Origin: Chryseobacterium soli
GTDB taxonomy: Bacteria; Bacteroidota; Bacteroidia; Flavobacteriales; Weeksellaceae
DNA length: 64,000 bases
Direction: 5' to 3'
Assembly (NCBI RefSeq): GCF_000737705.1
Contig: NZ_JPRH01000003.1
Span: 62,001 to 126,000, forward strand
This document shows positions 51,858 through 61,000 of this stretch, piece after piece. Below the pieces are notes generated by a model. The model saw only the letters and a list, made by a program, of their open reading frames with translations. It searched no databases and was not told the origin of the DNA. A program made the position numbers and the translations under genes. How positions within the stretch are numbered: the first letter of the stretch is position 1; each line of letters starts with the position of its first letter.

Positions 51858-52780
51858 TTTAAATTAATGTTTTGAGATGAATAAATTTTGTCCTGATCAT
51901 CGATGATGATGCAATCCAGATGATTGATCTGATTCACCATATGCAGGGCAGCATCAATTCCCATAATACTTATAGGCGTTGCCATTGCATCTGCAATTTC
52001 TGCGTTCGGACAAAAAACTGTAACACTTTTTACACCCGAAACAGGCATTCCGGTTTTCGGGTTGATGGTATGAGAATATTTTTTACCGTTAATGACTACA
52101 TATTTTTCATAATTTCCTGAAGTTGCCACGGCCATATCCGTAATGTTCATGTAAGAAAATGGCTGTTTGGAATTATCTGGATCAGCTATTCCGACAGTCC
52201 ATGATTTTCCGTTTGCCTGGTTTCCCCAGGTCGTTAAATCTCCTGAAGCATTTACAATTCCTGAAACCACTCCATGATTCTGAAGTAGATGTTTTGCCAT
52301 TTCCGCAGCGTAACCTTTTCCAATTCCTCCAAAACCGATACGCATCCCTTTTTCCTTTAAGAAAACAGTTTGATTTTCCCGGTCAAGAAGAATGTTTTGA
52401 TAGTTAACTAATTTCAGATGTTCTTTAATTGATTGAGGATCAGGGAGCTGTTCCATATTGTGATCGAAGTTCCAGAAACTTTTATCAATTCCGCCATAGG
52501 AAATGTCAAAATATCCGTCTGTAATCTTACTGATTTTCAAACTTCTTTCAATCAGTTCAAATATTTCCCAATCAACTTTTACAGGCTGTATCCCTGAATT
52601 TTTGTTGATGAGATTGGTCTGGCTTTCATCATTGAACGTAGTCAGAAGTTTTTCGATTCTTCGGATCTCTTCAATAGCAGCATTGATGTGGCTGTTGGCT
52701 ATCTTTTCATCATCACTTACAACGGTAATTTCAAAAGCATTCCCCATTAACCTTTGAGGTCTTTTGAATTCTCTTAACAT
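51854..52780 (-). CDS. apbE: FAD:protein FMN transferase (ApbE)
   Basis: 308 residues. Full ApbE pattern: FEITVVSDDE, IRRIEKLLTTFNDESQTNLI, FDISYGGIDKSFWNFDH, GKGYAAEMAKHLLQNHG, VNASGDLTTWGNQ, SGNYEKYVVINGKKYSHTIN, PKTGMPVSGV, ADAMATPISIMG. It moves FMN from FAD to Thr/Ser of exported proteins, with Mg2+. No signal peptide is visible (MLREFKRPQRLMGNA), so either the protein acts in the cytosol or the true start lies further on; this branch often shows the same. The 4-bp overlap with the DUF4266 gene supports one operon. Confidence 0.93.
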   Translation of the reverse strand: MLREFKRPQRLMGNAFEITVVSDDEKIANSHINAAIEEIRRIEKLLTTFNDESQTNLINKNSGIQPVKVDWEIFELIERSLKISKITDGYFDISYGGIDKSFWNFDHNMEQLPDPQSIKEHLKLVNYQNILLDRENQTVFLKEKGMRIGFGGIGKGYAAEMAKHLLQNHGVVSGIVNASGDLTTWGNQANGKSWTVGIADPDNSKQPFSYMNITDMAVATSGNYEKYVVINGKKYSHTINPKTGMPVSGVKSVTVFCPNAEIADAMATPISIMGIDAALHMVNQINHLDCIIIDDQDKIYSSQNINLK

Positions 52781-52783
52781 ACT

Positions 52784-53230
52784 TTACGGTTTTTGATTGT
52801 CTTTGATTTCTCTGATTTCCTTACTGAAAGCCAAAGCATTTTCAGATGGCAAACCTTCCCAGCTTTTCAGTATTTTGCCTTCCGAATTCAGTAAAAGCGT
52901 GTAGGGAAATAATCCCTTTTGGTTGTACTTATCGGCAAGAGAAGCATTTTCTTTTTTCAGTTCAGGAGAAAGCTGGTTCTTTTTATTTCTTGGAAAATCT
53001 GCGTTAATATAAACGATGACATTTTCTGTTTCCAGCTTTTTAAATTCATCTGTTTCAATGATATTTTTATGAAGTTTAATACACGGAATGCACCAATCTG
53101 AACCTGAAAAGTTGAGTAAAATAAGTTCTTTGTTTTCGGATGATTGTTTTTTTGCATTCTCGAAACGGTTTTGAGCCTGAATGGCAACAGCGAATACAAC
53201 CATTAATATGGCTGAAAATATTGTTTTCAT
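52784..53230 (-). CDS. Exported thioredoxin-family protein
   Basis: 148 residues. Signal peptide 1-20 (MKTIFSAILMVVFAVAIQAQ). Active site WCIPC (Cys47, Cys50) in LLNFSGSDWCIPCIKLHKNI, then the family FPYTLLLNSEGKILKSWEGL with cis-Pro (YTLLLNSEG). It should reduce or oxidise thiols in the periplasm for the flavin module that follows. Ends 3 bp before the apbE start, so operon-linked. Confidence 0.9.
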   Translation of the reverse strand: MKTIFSAILMVVFAVAIQAQNRFENAKKQSSENKELILLNFSGSDWCIPCIKLHKNIIETDEFKKLETENVIVYINADFPRNKKNQLSPELKKENASLADKYNQKGLFPYTLLLNSEGKILKSWEGLPSENALAFSKEIREIKDNQKP

Positions 53231-53333
53231 TATTTTGAAATTAATGATAAATAAAAATTATTAATGATATTGAATTACAGGCTGTAATCAATAATTGTCG
53301 AATAAGTTATACAAAAGTAAACCTAGGAGGTTC

Positions 53334-53696
53334 CTATACAGAACTTAGAAATCCTTTATAGTAAAGATCCTCATCTTTTGAGGGGATTTTATGGAAAGTT
53401 AATGAATTGAAATTCGATGTCACAAGTTCAAAACTAAATCCCTGATTAATCGTAAAAATCAAAGTTAAAAGAGCAGAATGAATGATAAACGGTAGTTTCT
53501 GATCCTTTCCGTAATCTCCATCTTTAATCGGATGATCATAATGGGTTTTCAGAAATGCGGTAAGTGTCATTTCCGGATTTAATTTCTTATGTTCTATGTA
53601 ATGCTCAATCAGTTCCGGAATTTTTAGAAGCTGATACAGTTCGGTTGTAGAAACCAAATATAGCATCAATAAAAATATGGAAACAAACTTTTTCAC
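53334..53696 (-). CDS. Small exported or membrane protein, unknown function
   Basis: 120 residues. N-terminal hydrophobic segment (4-19, then STTELYQLLK). Histidine-rich middle: EHYIEHKKLNPEM, KTHYDHPIKDGDYG. A second hydrophobic stretch at about 71-90 (LPFIIHSALLTLIFTINQGF). HYxEH and HYDH suggest a metal site, and I recall this family beside metal-handling genes in Flavobacteriia. It is about 100 bp upstream of the thioredoxin gene on the same strand; operon membership unclear. Confidence 0.65.
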   Translation of the reverse strand: MKKFVSIFLLMLYLVSTTELYQLLKIPELIEHYIEHKKLNPEMTLTAFLKTHYDHPIKDGDYGKDQKLPFIIHSALLTLIFTINQGFSFELVTSNFNSLTFHKIPSKDEDLYYKGFLSSV

Positions 53697-53865
53697 TAAT
53701 CAAAACTATGAAATGTTTCATTAAGAATGATTTTAAATAAGTGCTATAAAATTAAAATATTATTAAAATATAAAATTGGTAATTTCCACTGTGTATATTA
53801 TTAGAAAATATGGATAAAGTTCACCTTTGAATGAAGACTGTAAGCTCTGGGGAAAAATCTATAAA

Positions 53866-53893
53866 TAAAAAAACCTGTTGATGATCAACAGGT
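53866..53893 (-). terminator. Terminator after tRNA-Ser
   Basis: ACCTGTTGA (53873-53881), TGA, TCAACAGGT (53885-53893) form a perfect 9-bp stem. On the minus strand the hairpin is followed by TTTTTTT. Confidence 0.85.
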
Positions 53894-53908
53894 CATAATG
53901 AATGCTTG

Positions 53909-53995
53909 CAGAGAGGAAGGGATTCGAACCCTCGATACAGTTACCCGTATACTACCTTTCCAGGGTAGCTCCTTCAACCACTCGGACACCTCTCT
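53909..53995 (-). tRNA. tRNA-Ser (anticodon GGA)
   Basis: 87 nt on the minus strand. Acceptor AGAGAGG/CCTCTCT, D-arm TCCGAGTGGTTGAAGGAG, anticodon arm CTACCCTGGAAAGGTAG with GGA at plus-strand 53959-53961, a long variable arm typical of class II tRNA-Ser (ACGGGTAACTGT), T-loop GGGTTCGAATCCC. CCA is not encoded. Decodes UCC and UCU. Confidence 0.97.
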
Positions 53996-54049
53996 ATTTG
54001 AGATTGCAAAAATACAGTATTTTCTGGAACCTGCAAATTATTAATGCAA

Positions 54050-55066
54050 TTAGTCGGTAATTTCTCCACAAAGACTTTTTGCAAAATTATCTGCAAAAGT
54101 TCCCGGGTAGCTGGGATTGTCTATCAAGTGCATTGCTTTAGTGATAGCACTTTCTGCGGTAATATCCCTTCCGCTGATCGCACCTATCCTTGAAAATATA
54201 TTGCTGTTTTCGTATTTTCCAAATGAAATACCGCCTGATATGCATTGACTTACCACTACAATTTCAGTTCCATTATCACGGATTTCCTGAAGGGCTTCCT
54301 GAGCTTTTTCACTGCTGAAAATAGTTCCGGAACCAAAAACCTGAAGAATCAAGACCTTCATTTTAGGAATTTCTTTAAAGTGATTCAGATGCATTCCCGG
54401 AAAAATCCTCCAGAAAAGAATATCTTCAGAAATATGTTCATCTACATGAAAGTCTACATTCGGGTCACATCGGTAAAGATTATCTTTGATGATATTTAAA
54501 TGAACACCGGATTGCCCCAGGATAGGGTAGTTTGGACTTGAATAGGCATCAAAATACTCCGCTGAATACTTTAATGTTCTGTTTCCTCTTAATAATTTAT
54601 ATTCAAAATAGATGGCTACTTCCTGAATAATGGCTTCATCATTTTCGTACAGACTGGCATAATACAGACTGGTAAGAAGATTTTCTTTAGCATCCGTTCT
54701 TAAGTCTCCGATGGGAAGCTGCGAACCTGTTAAGATCACTGGTTTTCTCAATCCTTTTAACATGAAACTTAATGCTGAAGCAGTATAAGACATCGTATCC
54801 GTCCCGTGAAGGATTAGAAAACCGTCATACGTCTCATAATTTTTAAGAATATAATTGGCGATAATTTTCCATTCTTCAGGTCCCATATCCGAAGAGTCTA
54901 GCGGTTTGGCGAAAGGATGCACAAAGACTTCACATTCCATCAGTTTCATCTCGGGCATCTTCTCAAAAATATTTCCAAAATCAAATGCACGCAGGCTTCC
55001 GGTTTCATAATCTTTCTCCATCCCGATGGTTCCTCCGGTGTAGATAAGCAGGACTTTTCGTTTCAT
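54050..55066 (-). CDS. ansA: Type I L-asparaginase
   Basis: 338 residues. First catalytic Thr in LLIYTGGTIGM (Thr13), second site GFLILHGTDTMSYTASALSF (HGTDT 87-91). VILTGSQLPIGDLRTDAKEN is the AnsA pattern. No signal peptide, hence the cytosolic low-affinity type. It hydrolyses L-asparagine to aspartate and ammonia. Single gene, followed by tRNA-Ser on the same strand, no shared function evident. Confidence 0.93.
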   Translation of the reverse strand: MKRKVLLIYTGGTIGMEKDYETGSLRAFDFGNIFEKMPEMKLMECEVFVHPFAKPLDSSDMGPEEWKIIANYILKNYETYDGFLILHGTDTMSYTASALSFMLKGLRKPVILTGSQLPIGDLRTDAKENLLTSLYYASLYENDEAIIQEVAIYFEYKLLRGNRTLKYSAEYFDAYSSPNYPILGQSGVHLNIIKDNLYRCDPNVDFHVDEHISEDILFWRIFPGMHLNHFKEIPKMKVLILQVFGSGTIFSSEKAQEALQEIRDNGTEIVVVSQCISGGISFGKYENSNIFSRIGAISGRDITAESAITKAMHLIDNPSYPGTFADNFAKSLCGEITD

Positions 55067-55146
55067 GTATACTTTTTATTAAGAATTTGAACCCGTTTCA
55101 GGTTCATACCTCAAAATTACGTTAATTTGCAAAGATTTGAAAATGA

Positions 55147-55818
55147 ATGAAAGATTTAGCACAAACTTTTGAGTATTTAAAGCAGTTTTTAACAGACGAA
55201 AGGGTAACGAAAATAGAACATTTCTCTTTGGAAAGTTCAGATTTCGTACTTCCGGTGATGGAAGATATCTTTCAGTTCAGAAATGCTGCGGCCATTGTAA
55301 GGTCGGTGGAAGCCTGCGGTTTCCACAAAGTAGTTGCGCTGGAGGAAGAGAATATCTTTAATCCCAATCTTACCGTAACAAAAGGAGCTGAAACATGGGT
55401 TGAGGTAGAAAGAATGCCGAAAAATATGGCTTCTTTAAAGAGTATTAAAGAAAGAGGGTATAAAATTCTTGCCGTTTCTCCCGAAAAAAATGCAGTGATG
55501 ATTCCGGATTATACAATCACTGAACCTATAGCCTTAGTATTTGGAACCGAACTGGAAGGGGTTTCAGAAGAAGTCATTGATTTTGCTGATGAAACGCTGG
55601 CCATTCCGATGTATGGGCTGACGAAAAGTTTTAATGTTTCCGTGGCTGCAGGAATATGCATGTACGAATTGAAACAGAAACTGATCAATTCAGGAATTGA
55701 TTATAAATTAAGTGAAGAAAAACGTCTGAAAATGCAGATTCGCTGGGCCGTGAATTCAATGCGGAGCGGACCACAGATTTTTGAAAAATATATGAGAGAT
55801 CACAATATTCAGATATAA
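55147..55818 (+). CDS. trmH: tRNA/rRNA 2'-O-methyltransferase, TrmH-like SpoU
   Basis: 223 residues. SpoU/TrmD knot motifs in order: FRNAAAIVRSVEACGFHKVV (motif 1), ALVFGTELEGVSEE (motif 2), IPMYGLTKSFNVSVAAGICM (motif 3). N-terminal extension MKDLAQTFEYLKQFLTDERV matches the TrmH (tRNA Gm18) branch with its C-terminal helix. AdoMet-dependent. ATG at 55147 preferred; an ATG four bases upstream is out of frame. A convergent hairpin ends it. Confidence 0.85.
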   Translation: MKDLAQTFEYLKQFLTDERVTKIEHFSLESSDFVLPVMEDIFQFRNAAAIVRSVEACGFHKVVALEEENIFNPNLTVTKGAETWVEVERMPKNMASLKSIKERGYKILAVSPEKNAVMIPDYTITEPIALVFGTELEGVSEEVIDFADETLAIPMYGLTKSFNVSVAAGICMYELKQKLINSGIDYKLSEEKRLKMQIRWAVNSMRSGPQIFEKYMRDHNIQI

Positions 55819-55844
55819 AAAGAATATAAGTCTGATTTTAATAC

Positions 55845-55880
55845 TTTTCAGCCATTGCAGCAAAAGTCATTGGCTGAAAA
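55845..55880. terminator. Bidirectional terminator
   Basis: TTTTCAGCCA (55845-55854) pairs perfectly with TGGCTGAAAA (55871-55880) over 16 nt, between the convergent trmH and rsmE. Confidence 0.8.
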
Positions 55881-55909
55881 AAATTAATTAGGAAGAAAGG
55901 TCTAACTTC

Positions 55910-56605
55910 TCACATCATATTAAAATAATTCCACGCAGCCACAAATACGCCTGCGGTTTCCGTTCTCAACCTTTGATTGCCCAGCGAAACAGCTTTTACG
56001 TTACTGTCGGATAGAAATTGAATTTCTTTTCCAGAAAAATCTCCTTCAGGACCAATTAAAAAAGTAATCTGTTCCAATGAAGGGATATCTTTAAGTTCTG
56101 TTCTTTCCAGATTTTCATGACAATGGGCCACGAAAGTATGTTCAGGGTCAATATTCTTTAAGAAGTCAGCAAGTTTTATCGTATCATGAATGACAGGGAA
56201 ATGAAACCGCAAACTTTGTTTAGAGGCGGCAACAGCCTGTTTTCTGATCTTTTCAATATTAATATTTTTACGTTCTGTTTTTTCAGTCTGTAAAATAGTG
56301 ATTTCAGAAATCCCCATTTCAACAGCTTTTTCAACGAAAAATTCGATACGGTCGATGTTTTTTGTCGGAGCAATAGCGATATGCAGCTTCGGATCAAAAT
56401 CCGGCAGTGCCGTTTTAATTTCCGAAACCTCTATTTCTGCCTTCTTACCACCGATCATCAATGTACCGGAAGCAAGGTTTCCCTTTCCGTCCGTTACATG
56501 AATTTCCTCTCCATTTTTCATACGGAGAACTTTTACAATGTGCTGTTGTTCCTCGTCATTAATTATTACTTCTCCGTTATTGATTTCGCCAAAAAAAAGT
56601 TTCAT
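55910..56605 (-). CDS. rsmE: 16S rRNA (uracil-1498-N3) methyltransferase
   Basis: 231 residues. N-terminal PUA-like domain, then the SPOUT knot: LHIAIAPTKNIDRIEFFVEK, VEMGISEITILQTEKTERK, LIGPEGDFSGKEI, VSLGNQRLRTETAGVFVAAW. The LIGPEG and LRTETA motifs define RsmE. It methylates U1498 of 16S rRNA in the assembled small subunit. It is followed by the convergent hairpin. Confidence 0.93.
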   Translation of the reverse strand: MKLFFGEINNGEVIINDEEQQHIVKVLRMKNGEEIHVTDGKGNLASGTLMIGGKKAEIEVSEIKTALPDFDPKLHIAIAPTKNIDRIEFFVEKAVEMGISEITILQTEKTERKNINIEKIRKQAVAASKQSLRFHFPVIHDTIKLADFLKNIDPEHTFVAHCHENLERTELKDIPSLEQITFLIGPEGDFSGKEIQFLSDSNVKAVSLGNQRLRTETAGVFVAAWNYFNMM

Positions 56606-56650
56606 ATATTGATATTTAGAAGCTGCCTGAATTGTATTGATAAATGATTA

Positions 56651-57061
56651 TTAAAAGCTAATTTCATTCTCGCTTAAAAATGCCATGCCGGTTTTTATCG
56701 TAGTATAAATATCACCTTCACAATCTCTATATGAACATGCGTAAATTTCTTCAATCCACTTATTATTCATAAAAATCAAATTCAAATATTCGTTTTTTCT
56801 TAAATTATTTTTGATGGATAAATAGTCTCCTTCTTTGGGCTCGTAAGTAAAACTAAATACATTTTCTGAATTTATTTTCTCTACGATCTCTTCCTTTATA
56901 TTTTGAACATATCCAATTTCTGAACATATCATTAAATAATCTTCCTCTTCAGATTTTTCTGTCACTGCATTTTTTCCTATAACAGTTTCTAAAACCCAAT
57001 AATATTTTGAATTCTTTTTAGATTGCGTTCCAAGTATTTTTTCTTCCAGTAATATTTTCAT
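56651..57061 (-). CDS. Small acidic protein downstream of tsaD, unknown function
   Basis: 136 residues, no signal peptide or TM helix. MKILLEEKILGTQSKKNSKY, then EKSEEEDYLMICSEIGYVQN and FSFTYEPKEGDYLSIKNNLR. No recognised domain. Its ATG overlaps the tsaD stop in the ATGA form (57058-57061), so it is translationally coupled to tsaD, an unusual partner for that gene. Confidence 0.65.
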   Translation of the reverse strand: MKILLEEKILGTQSKKNSKYYWVLETVIGKNAVTEKSEEEDYLMICSEIGYVQNIKEEIVEKINSENVFSFTYEPKEGDYLSIKNNLRKNEYLNLIFMNNKWIEEIYACSYRDCEGDIYTTIKTGMAFLSENEISF

Positions 57062-58074
57062 AAATCGTATTTTGAAGTGGCAGTAGTTCTCAAATCGGTA
57101 AATTCTCCTCTCTGAAATTTTAATTGTGCTACCATTGCGATCATCGCAGCATTATCGGTAGTATATTCAAACTTTGGAATGTAAATATTCCATCCTAATT
57201 TTTCGTGGTTATCCTGCATGGCCTGTCTTAATGCAGAATTAGCAGAAACTCCTCCTGCAATGGCGACTTCTTTTACCTCTAAATCTTTTGCTGCTTTTTC
57301 AAGCTTGGCCATAAGAATTTCGATAATAGTCCTTTGTACAGAGGCACACAGGTCATTCAGGTTTTCTTTGATAAAATCAGGATTCTTTTTGACTTCTTTT
57401 TGAATGAAATATAAAACCGAAGTTTTGATTCCACTGAAAGAGTAATTGTACTCCTCCAGCCTGGGCTTATTAAACGTAAAAGCATTAGGATTCCCTTCCT
57501 TCGCAAGTCTGTCGATGATAGGGCCTGCAGGATAATCGAGGTCAAATATTTTTCCAATTTTATCAAAAGCTTCTCCGGCGGCATCATCCGTAGTTTTTCC
57601 TATGATTTCCATGTCAAAATAGTCCTTTACTAGGACAATCATGGTGTGTCCGCCGCTTACCGTAAGGCATAAAAAAGGAAATGCAGGCGGCATAGGATTT
57701 GCATCGTCAATGAAATGGGCTAAAATGTGGGCCTGGAGATGATTAACTTCTATCAGTGGGACATCAAGACTCATTGCCAAAGACTTAGCAAATGAAGTTC
57801 CGACAAGAAGTGAACCTAAAAGTCCGGGTCCGCGTGTAAATCCTATAGCAGAGATAGCATTTTGTTGTATATTTGCTTTAGTTAGAGATTTTTCAACAAC
57901 GGGAATGATGTTTTGCTGATGCGCGCGTGATGCCAGTTCGGGAACCACACCGCCATATTCTTTATGAATGGCTTGATTCGCAGCAATATTCGATAGAATA
58001 GAATTTCCCTTGATGATAGCTGCTGATGTATCGTCGCAAGACGATTCAATACCTAAAATTATAGAGTCGCTCAT
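57058..58074 (-). CDS. tsaD: tRNA N6-adenosine threonylcarbamoyltransferase TsaD
   Basis: 338 residues from the ATG at 58072-58074 (MSDSIILGIESSCDDTSAAI). A longer start at 58116 is rejected because the family begins here. Metal ligands: NHLQAHILAHF (two His) and the C-terminal Asp in NAAMIA after EYTTDN. Also RGPGLLGSLLVGTSFAK and LCLTVSGGHT, a typical ASKHA/Kae1 fold. It transfers threonylcarbamoyl to A37 of ANN-decoding tRNAs. Its ATG is only 4 bp from the divergent tamB ATG. Confidence 0.94.
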   Translation of the reverse strand: MSDSIILGIESSCDDTSAAIIKGNSILSNIAANQAIHKEYGGVVPELASRAHQQNIIPVVEKSLTKANIQQNAISAIGFTRGPGLLGSLLVGTSFAKSLAMSLDVPLIEVNHLQAHILAHFIDDANPMPPAFPFLCLTVSGGHTMIVLVKDYFDMEIIGKTTDDAAGEAFDKIGKIFDLDYPAGPIIDRLAKEGNPNAFTFNKPRLEEYNYSFSGIKTSVLYFIQKEVKKNPDFIKENLNDLCASVQRTIIEILMAKLEKAAKDLEVKEVAIAGGVSANSALRQAMQDNHEKLGWNIYIPKFEYTTDNAAMIAMVAQLKFQRGEFTDLRTTATSKYDL

Positions 58075-58078
58075 AATA

Positions 58079-61000
58079 ATGGCAAAGTTAGAGAATAATA
58101 ACGAGAATGAGAACAAAAAATCGGTAGCTGAAAACTTAGGAGATCAGGTACAGAAGACTGTTGAAAATGTTGAAGGAAAAGTAAAGGAAACAGTTAAAGA
58201 AGCGTCTGAACTAGCGTCAGATGCCATTCATCATCCCGTAGAAACCGCTGAAGAGTTTGGCAAACAGGCCGTAAAAGATGTCACCAGCTATACTTGGTGG
58301 GCAAGGCTTCTTTTGATTCTTTTTTGGTTGGTTGTAGGCCTTGCAGCACTGATTATCATCATCGTAAACCTTCCTGTGACCAAACAATGGGCTGCCGATC
58401 AGGCACTTCAGCTTGTCAATAGAGATTTTAAAGCCGGAATGTCTACCGAAAGTGTAGAAGTGGATTATTTTGGAGACGTTACCATAAAAGGACTAAGAAT
58501 AAAAGATTATAAAGGCCTGGAATTTATTAAAGCAAGAGAGTTTCGTGCCAATTCAGACTGGATGTCGCTTGCGGTCAATGCTATTTCCGGAAACAGTAAT
58601 GCGTTAAGTTTTAATTCTCTTACTCTGGTAAACGCTGATGTGAAGGTTATTACTTATAAGGGCGACAGCATTTCCAATTTTGTACGTTTTACGGAATTAT
58701 TCGACAGTGGTAAAAAAAGAGATCCCAGCAAACCACCTTTCCAGCTTAATTCACGGGTACAGATCATCGATTCTAAAGTTTCCATTATTAACCAAAACTC
58801 TCCCGGAGAACCAGGAAAATGGCTGACAGCAACAAAATTTAACCTGAAAGCTCCGAAAGTTAAAGTAAACGGACCCAATGTTTTTGCATTGGTCAATAAT
58901 ATGTCTTTTGTAACTTCCCGATGGGGGAAATCTCACTTTGTAGATACTTTTTCTACAGAGTTGTCCCTAACTCAGGATTTTCTTTCATTAAAAGATCTTA
59001 CCTTAAATACAGACCATTCTTTATTGCAGGGAAATATTAAATTCAAACTGAATAAAGGATCCTGGGCAGGTTTTGCAGACCGGGTTCGTTGGGATATGGA
59101 TATTCAGCAGGGAAGCCAGCTCAGCGGGTATGACATCAGTTATTTTGTGACCAACTGGGACAATTTTAAACCATTCAACCTGGCAGGAAAGATGACGGGA
59201 CCATTGAATAAGTTTCATCTGGAGAATTTTCTGATCAGCAATCCTGATGTGAATATTGCCACCAAAACAATGACCGTCAATAATCTTCTGAAAGGACATT
59301 TTTTTATCGAAACGAAAGACCTGTCAACAGATTTTACCTATAAAGATCTAAAAGCAATGATGCCTTCATTTATTTCTAAAAAGATGAAGAATTTTGCGGA
59401 TGATTTTGGGAAATTAAAATATAACGGCGCTGCCAGAGTAACCCCTGAAGAAGTATATGTTCCGAGCGGAAATTTAATGACTGGAATTGGGCAGGCTAAA
59501 ATTACAAAGCTTTCTCTGACCGCTTACAGTACTCCAATGCCAAAATATTCAGGATATCTTGAAGTAAAAGATCTGAATACCTCGGTAATTACTAAAAATA
59601 AATCAGTAGGTCTTATTTCCGGTAAATTCGATATCAATGGACAAAGCTTTGATGTCAATACAATGAAGCTGAGCACAAAATCTCAGATTTCAAGTATTGA
59701 GATCATGGATAAGAATATCAGTAATGTATATTTGGATGGATTACTGGATCATAAAAAATACAATGGGCTCATTACAATTAATGATGACCAGGCGAAAGCT
59801 TCTATAAAAGGATTAATCGATTTCAGTACACCAAGAGTGGCAATGGATGTAAATGCAGATGTGACCTATCTCAACATGAATTATTTTACCGGCAAGCCCG
59901 GAAATCAAATCGTGAGTGGAACAGTTAACGGGAAAATGTCCATGACTTCTATTAACGACCTTACCCTTGATGTAGAAGCCAATAATCTGAATTTTGCAAC
60001 AGCAACTCAAAAATACATCATTCCTAATGCAAAAGTTAAAACCTTTATTGAATCTGGAGGTCGTGTGATCGATGTAGATGCACCGGGCGCAGCGAACGGT
60101 AAGATTTCCGGAAGATACAATCTTGCAGACCTGATGGGAATGGTAGAAAACGGAGTGGGAAAAATATTAGTAGGTCCGCCGCCAAGAAAATTATACAGAG
60201 GTCAGAATTTTACTATGAATTTTGATGTGCAGCAGGGGTTGGTTAACTACTTTTTGCCGGATCTGAAGCTTCCTGAAGGAGCTGTAGTGGACGGGGCATA
60301 CGACGGAAATACCAATAACCTGATCCTGAACCTTGATGCGGCATCCCTGAAGTATATCATGACGAAACAGGAAGAGATTACGGATGCAGATAAGGCACTC
60401 GCAGCATCCAACCCTGAGTATAAAATTAATGACAGGAATACCATCAGCAGAGACAGTGCTATGATCGACAGTGTTAAGGTAAGGATTAATACCGCCAATC
60501 TTGATGAGCAGGTATATGCAAAGATCAGCAGACTTGAGTACAATAAAAATATTATCAAAGATTTTATCTTAAAAGGGACCAATGAAAACGGCACTGCTTT
60601 ACATCTGGCCACTACTTTTAAACATGGTAATGCGGATGATGAGCAAAATGAAAAACTTAAGGAATATGCCATCAATGTCGATCAGTCGACGAATGCAGCT
60701 GGAGATTATGTATTTAAATTTGAACCTACTGAAGTTAAATTTAATAACGTTACCTGGGCAATAGATACCAGTCCTACGCTTAATCATTCCATCACCTACA
60801 GAAAAAATACCAGCGATTTTGATATCAGGAATTTGAGAATTTATTCCGATTCAAGTGCGCTGTTTATCAAAGAAGCTCAGTTTAAGTCTGCTAAAGAATT
60901 TTATGTAGATGCCGATATTACTGATTTTGCCGTTGAAAAACTTCTTGAAATGCAGTCCGGAGGAAATGCCATGAGCATAAAAGGGCTTGCCAACGGAACT

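Noticed and set aside
60247..60675. Minus-strand 142-codon frame inside the TamB-like gene
   Set aside because: Serine-rich antisense shadow of a conserved beta-rich protein.
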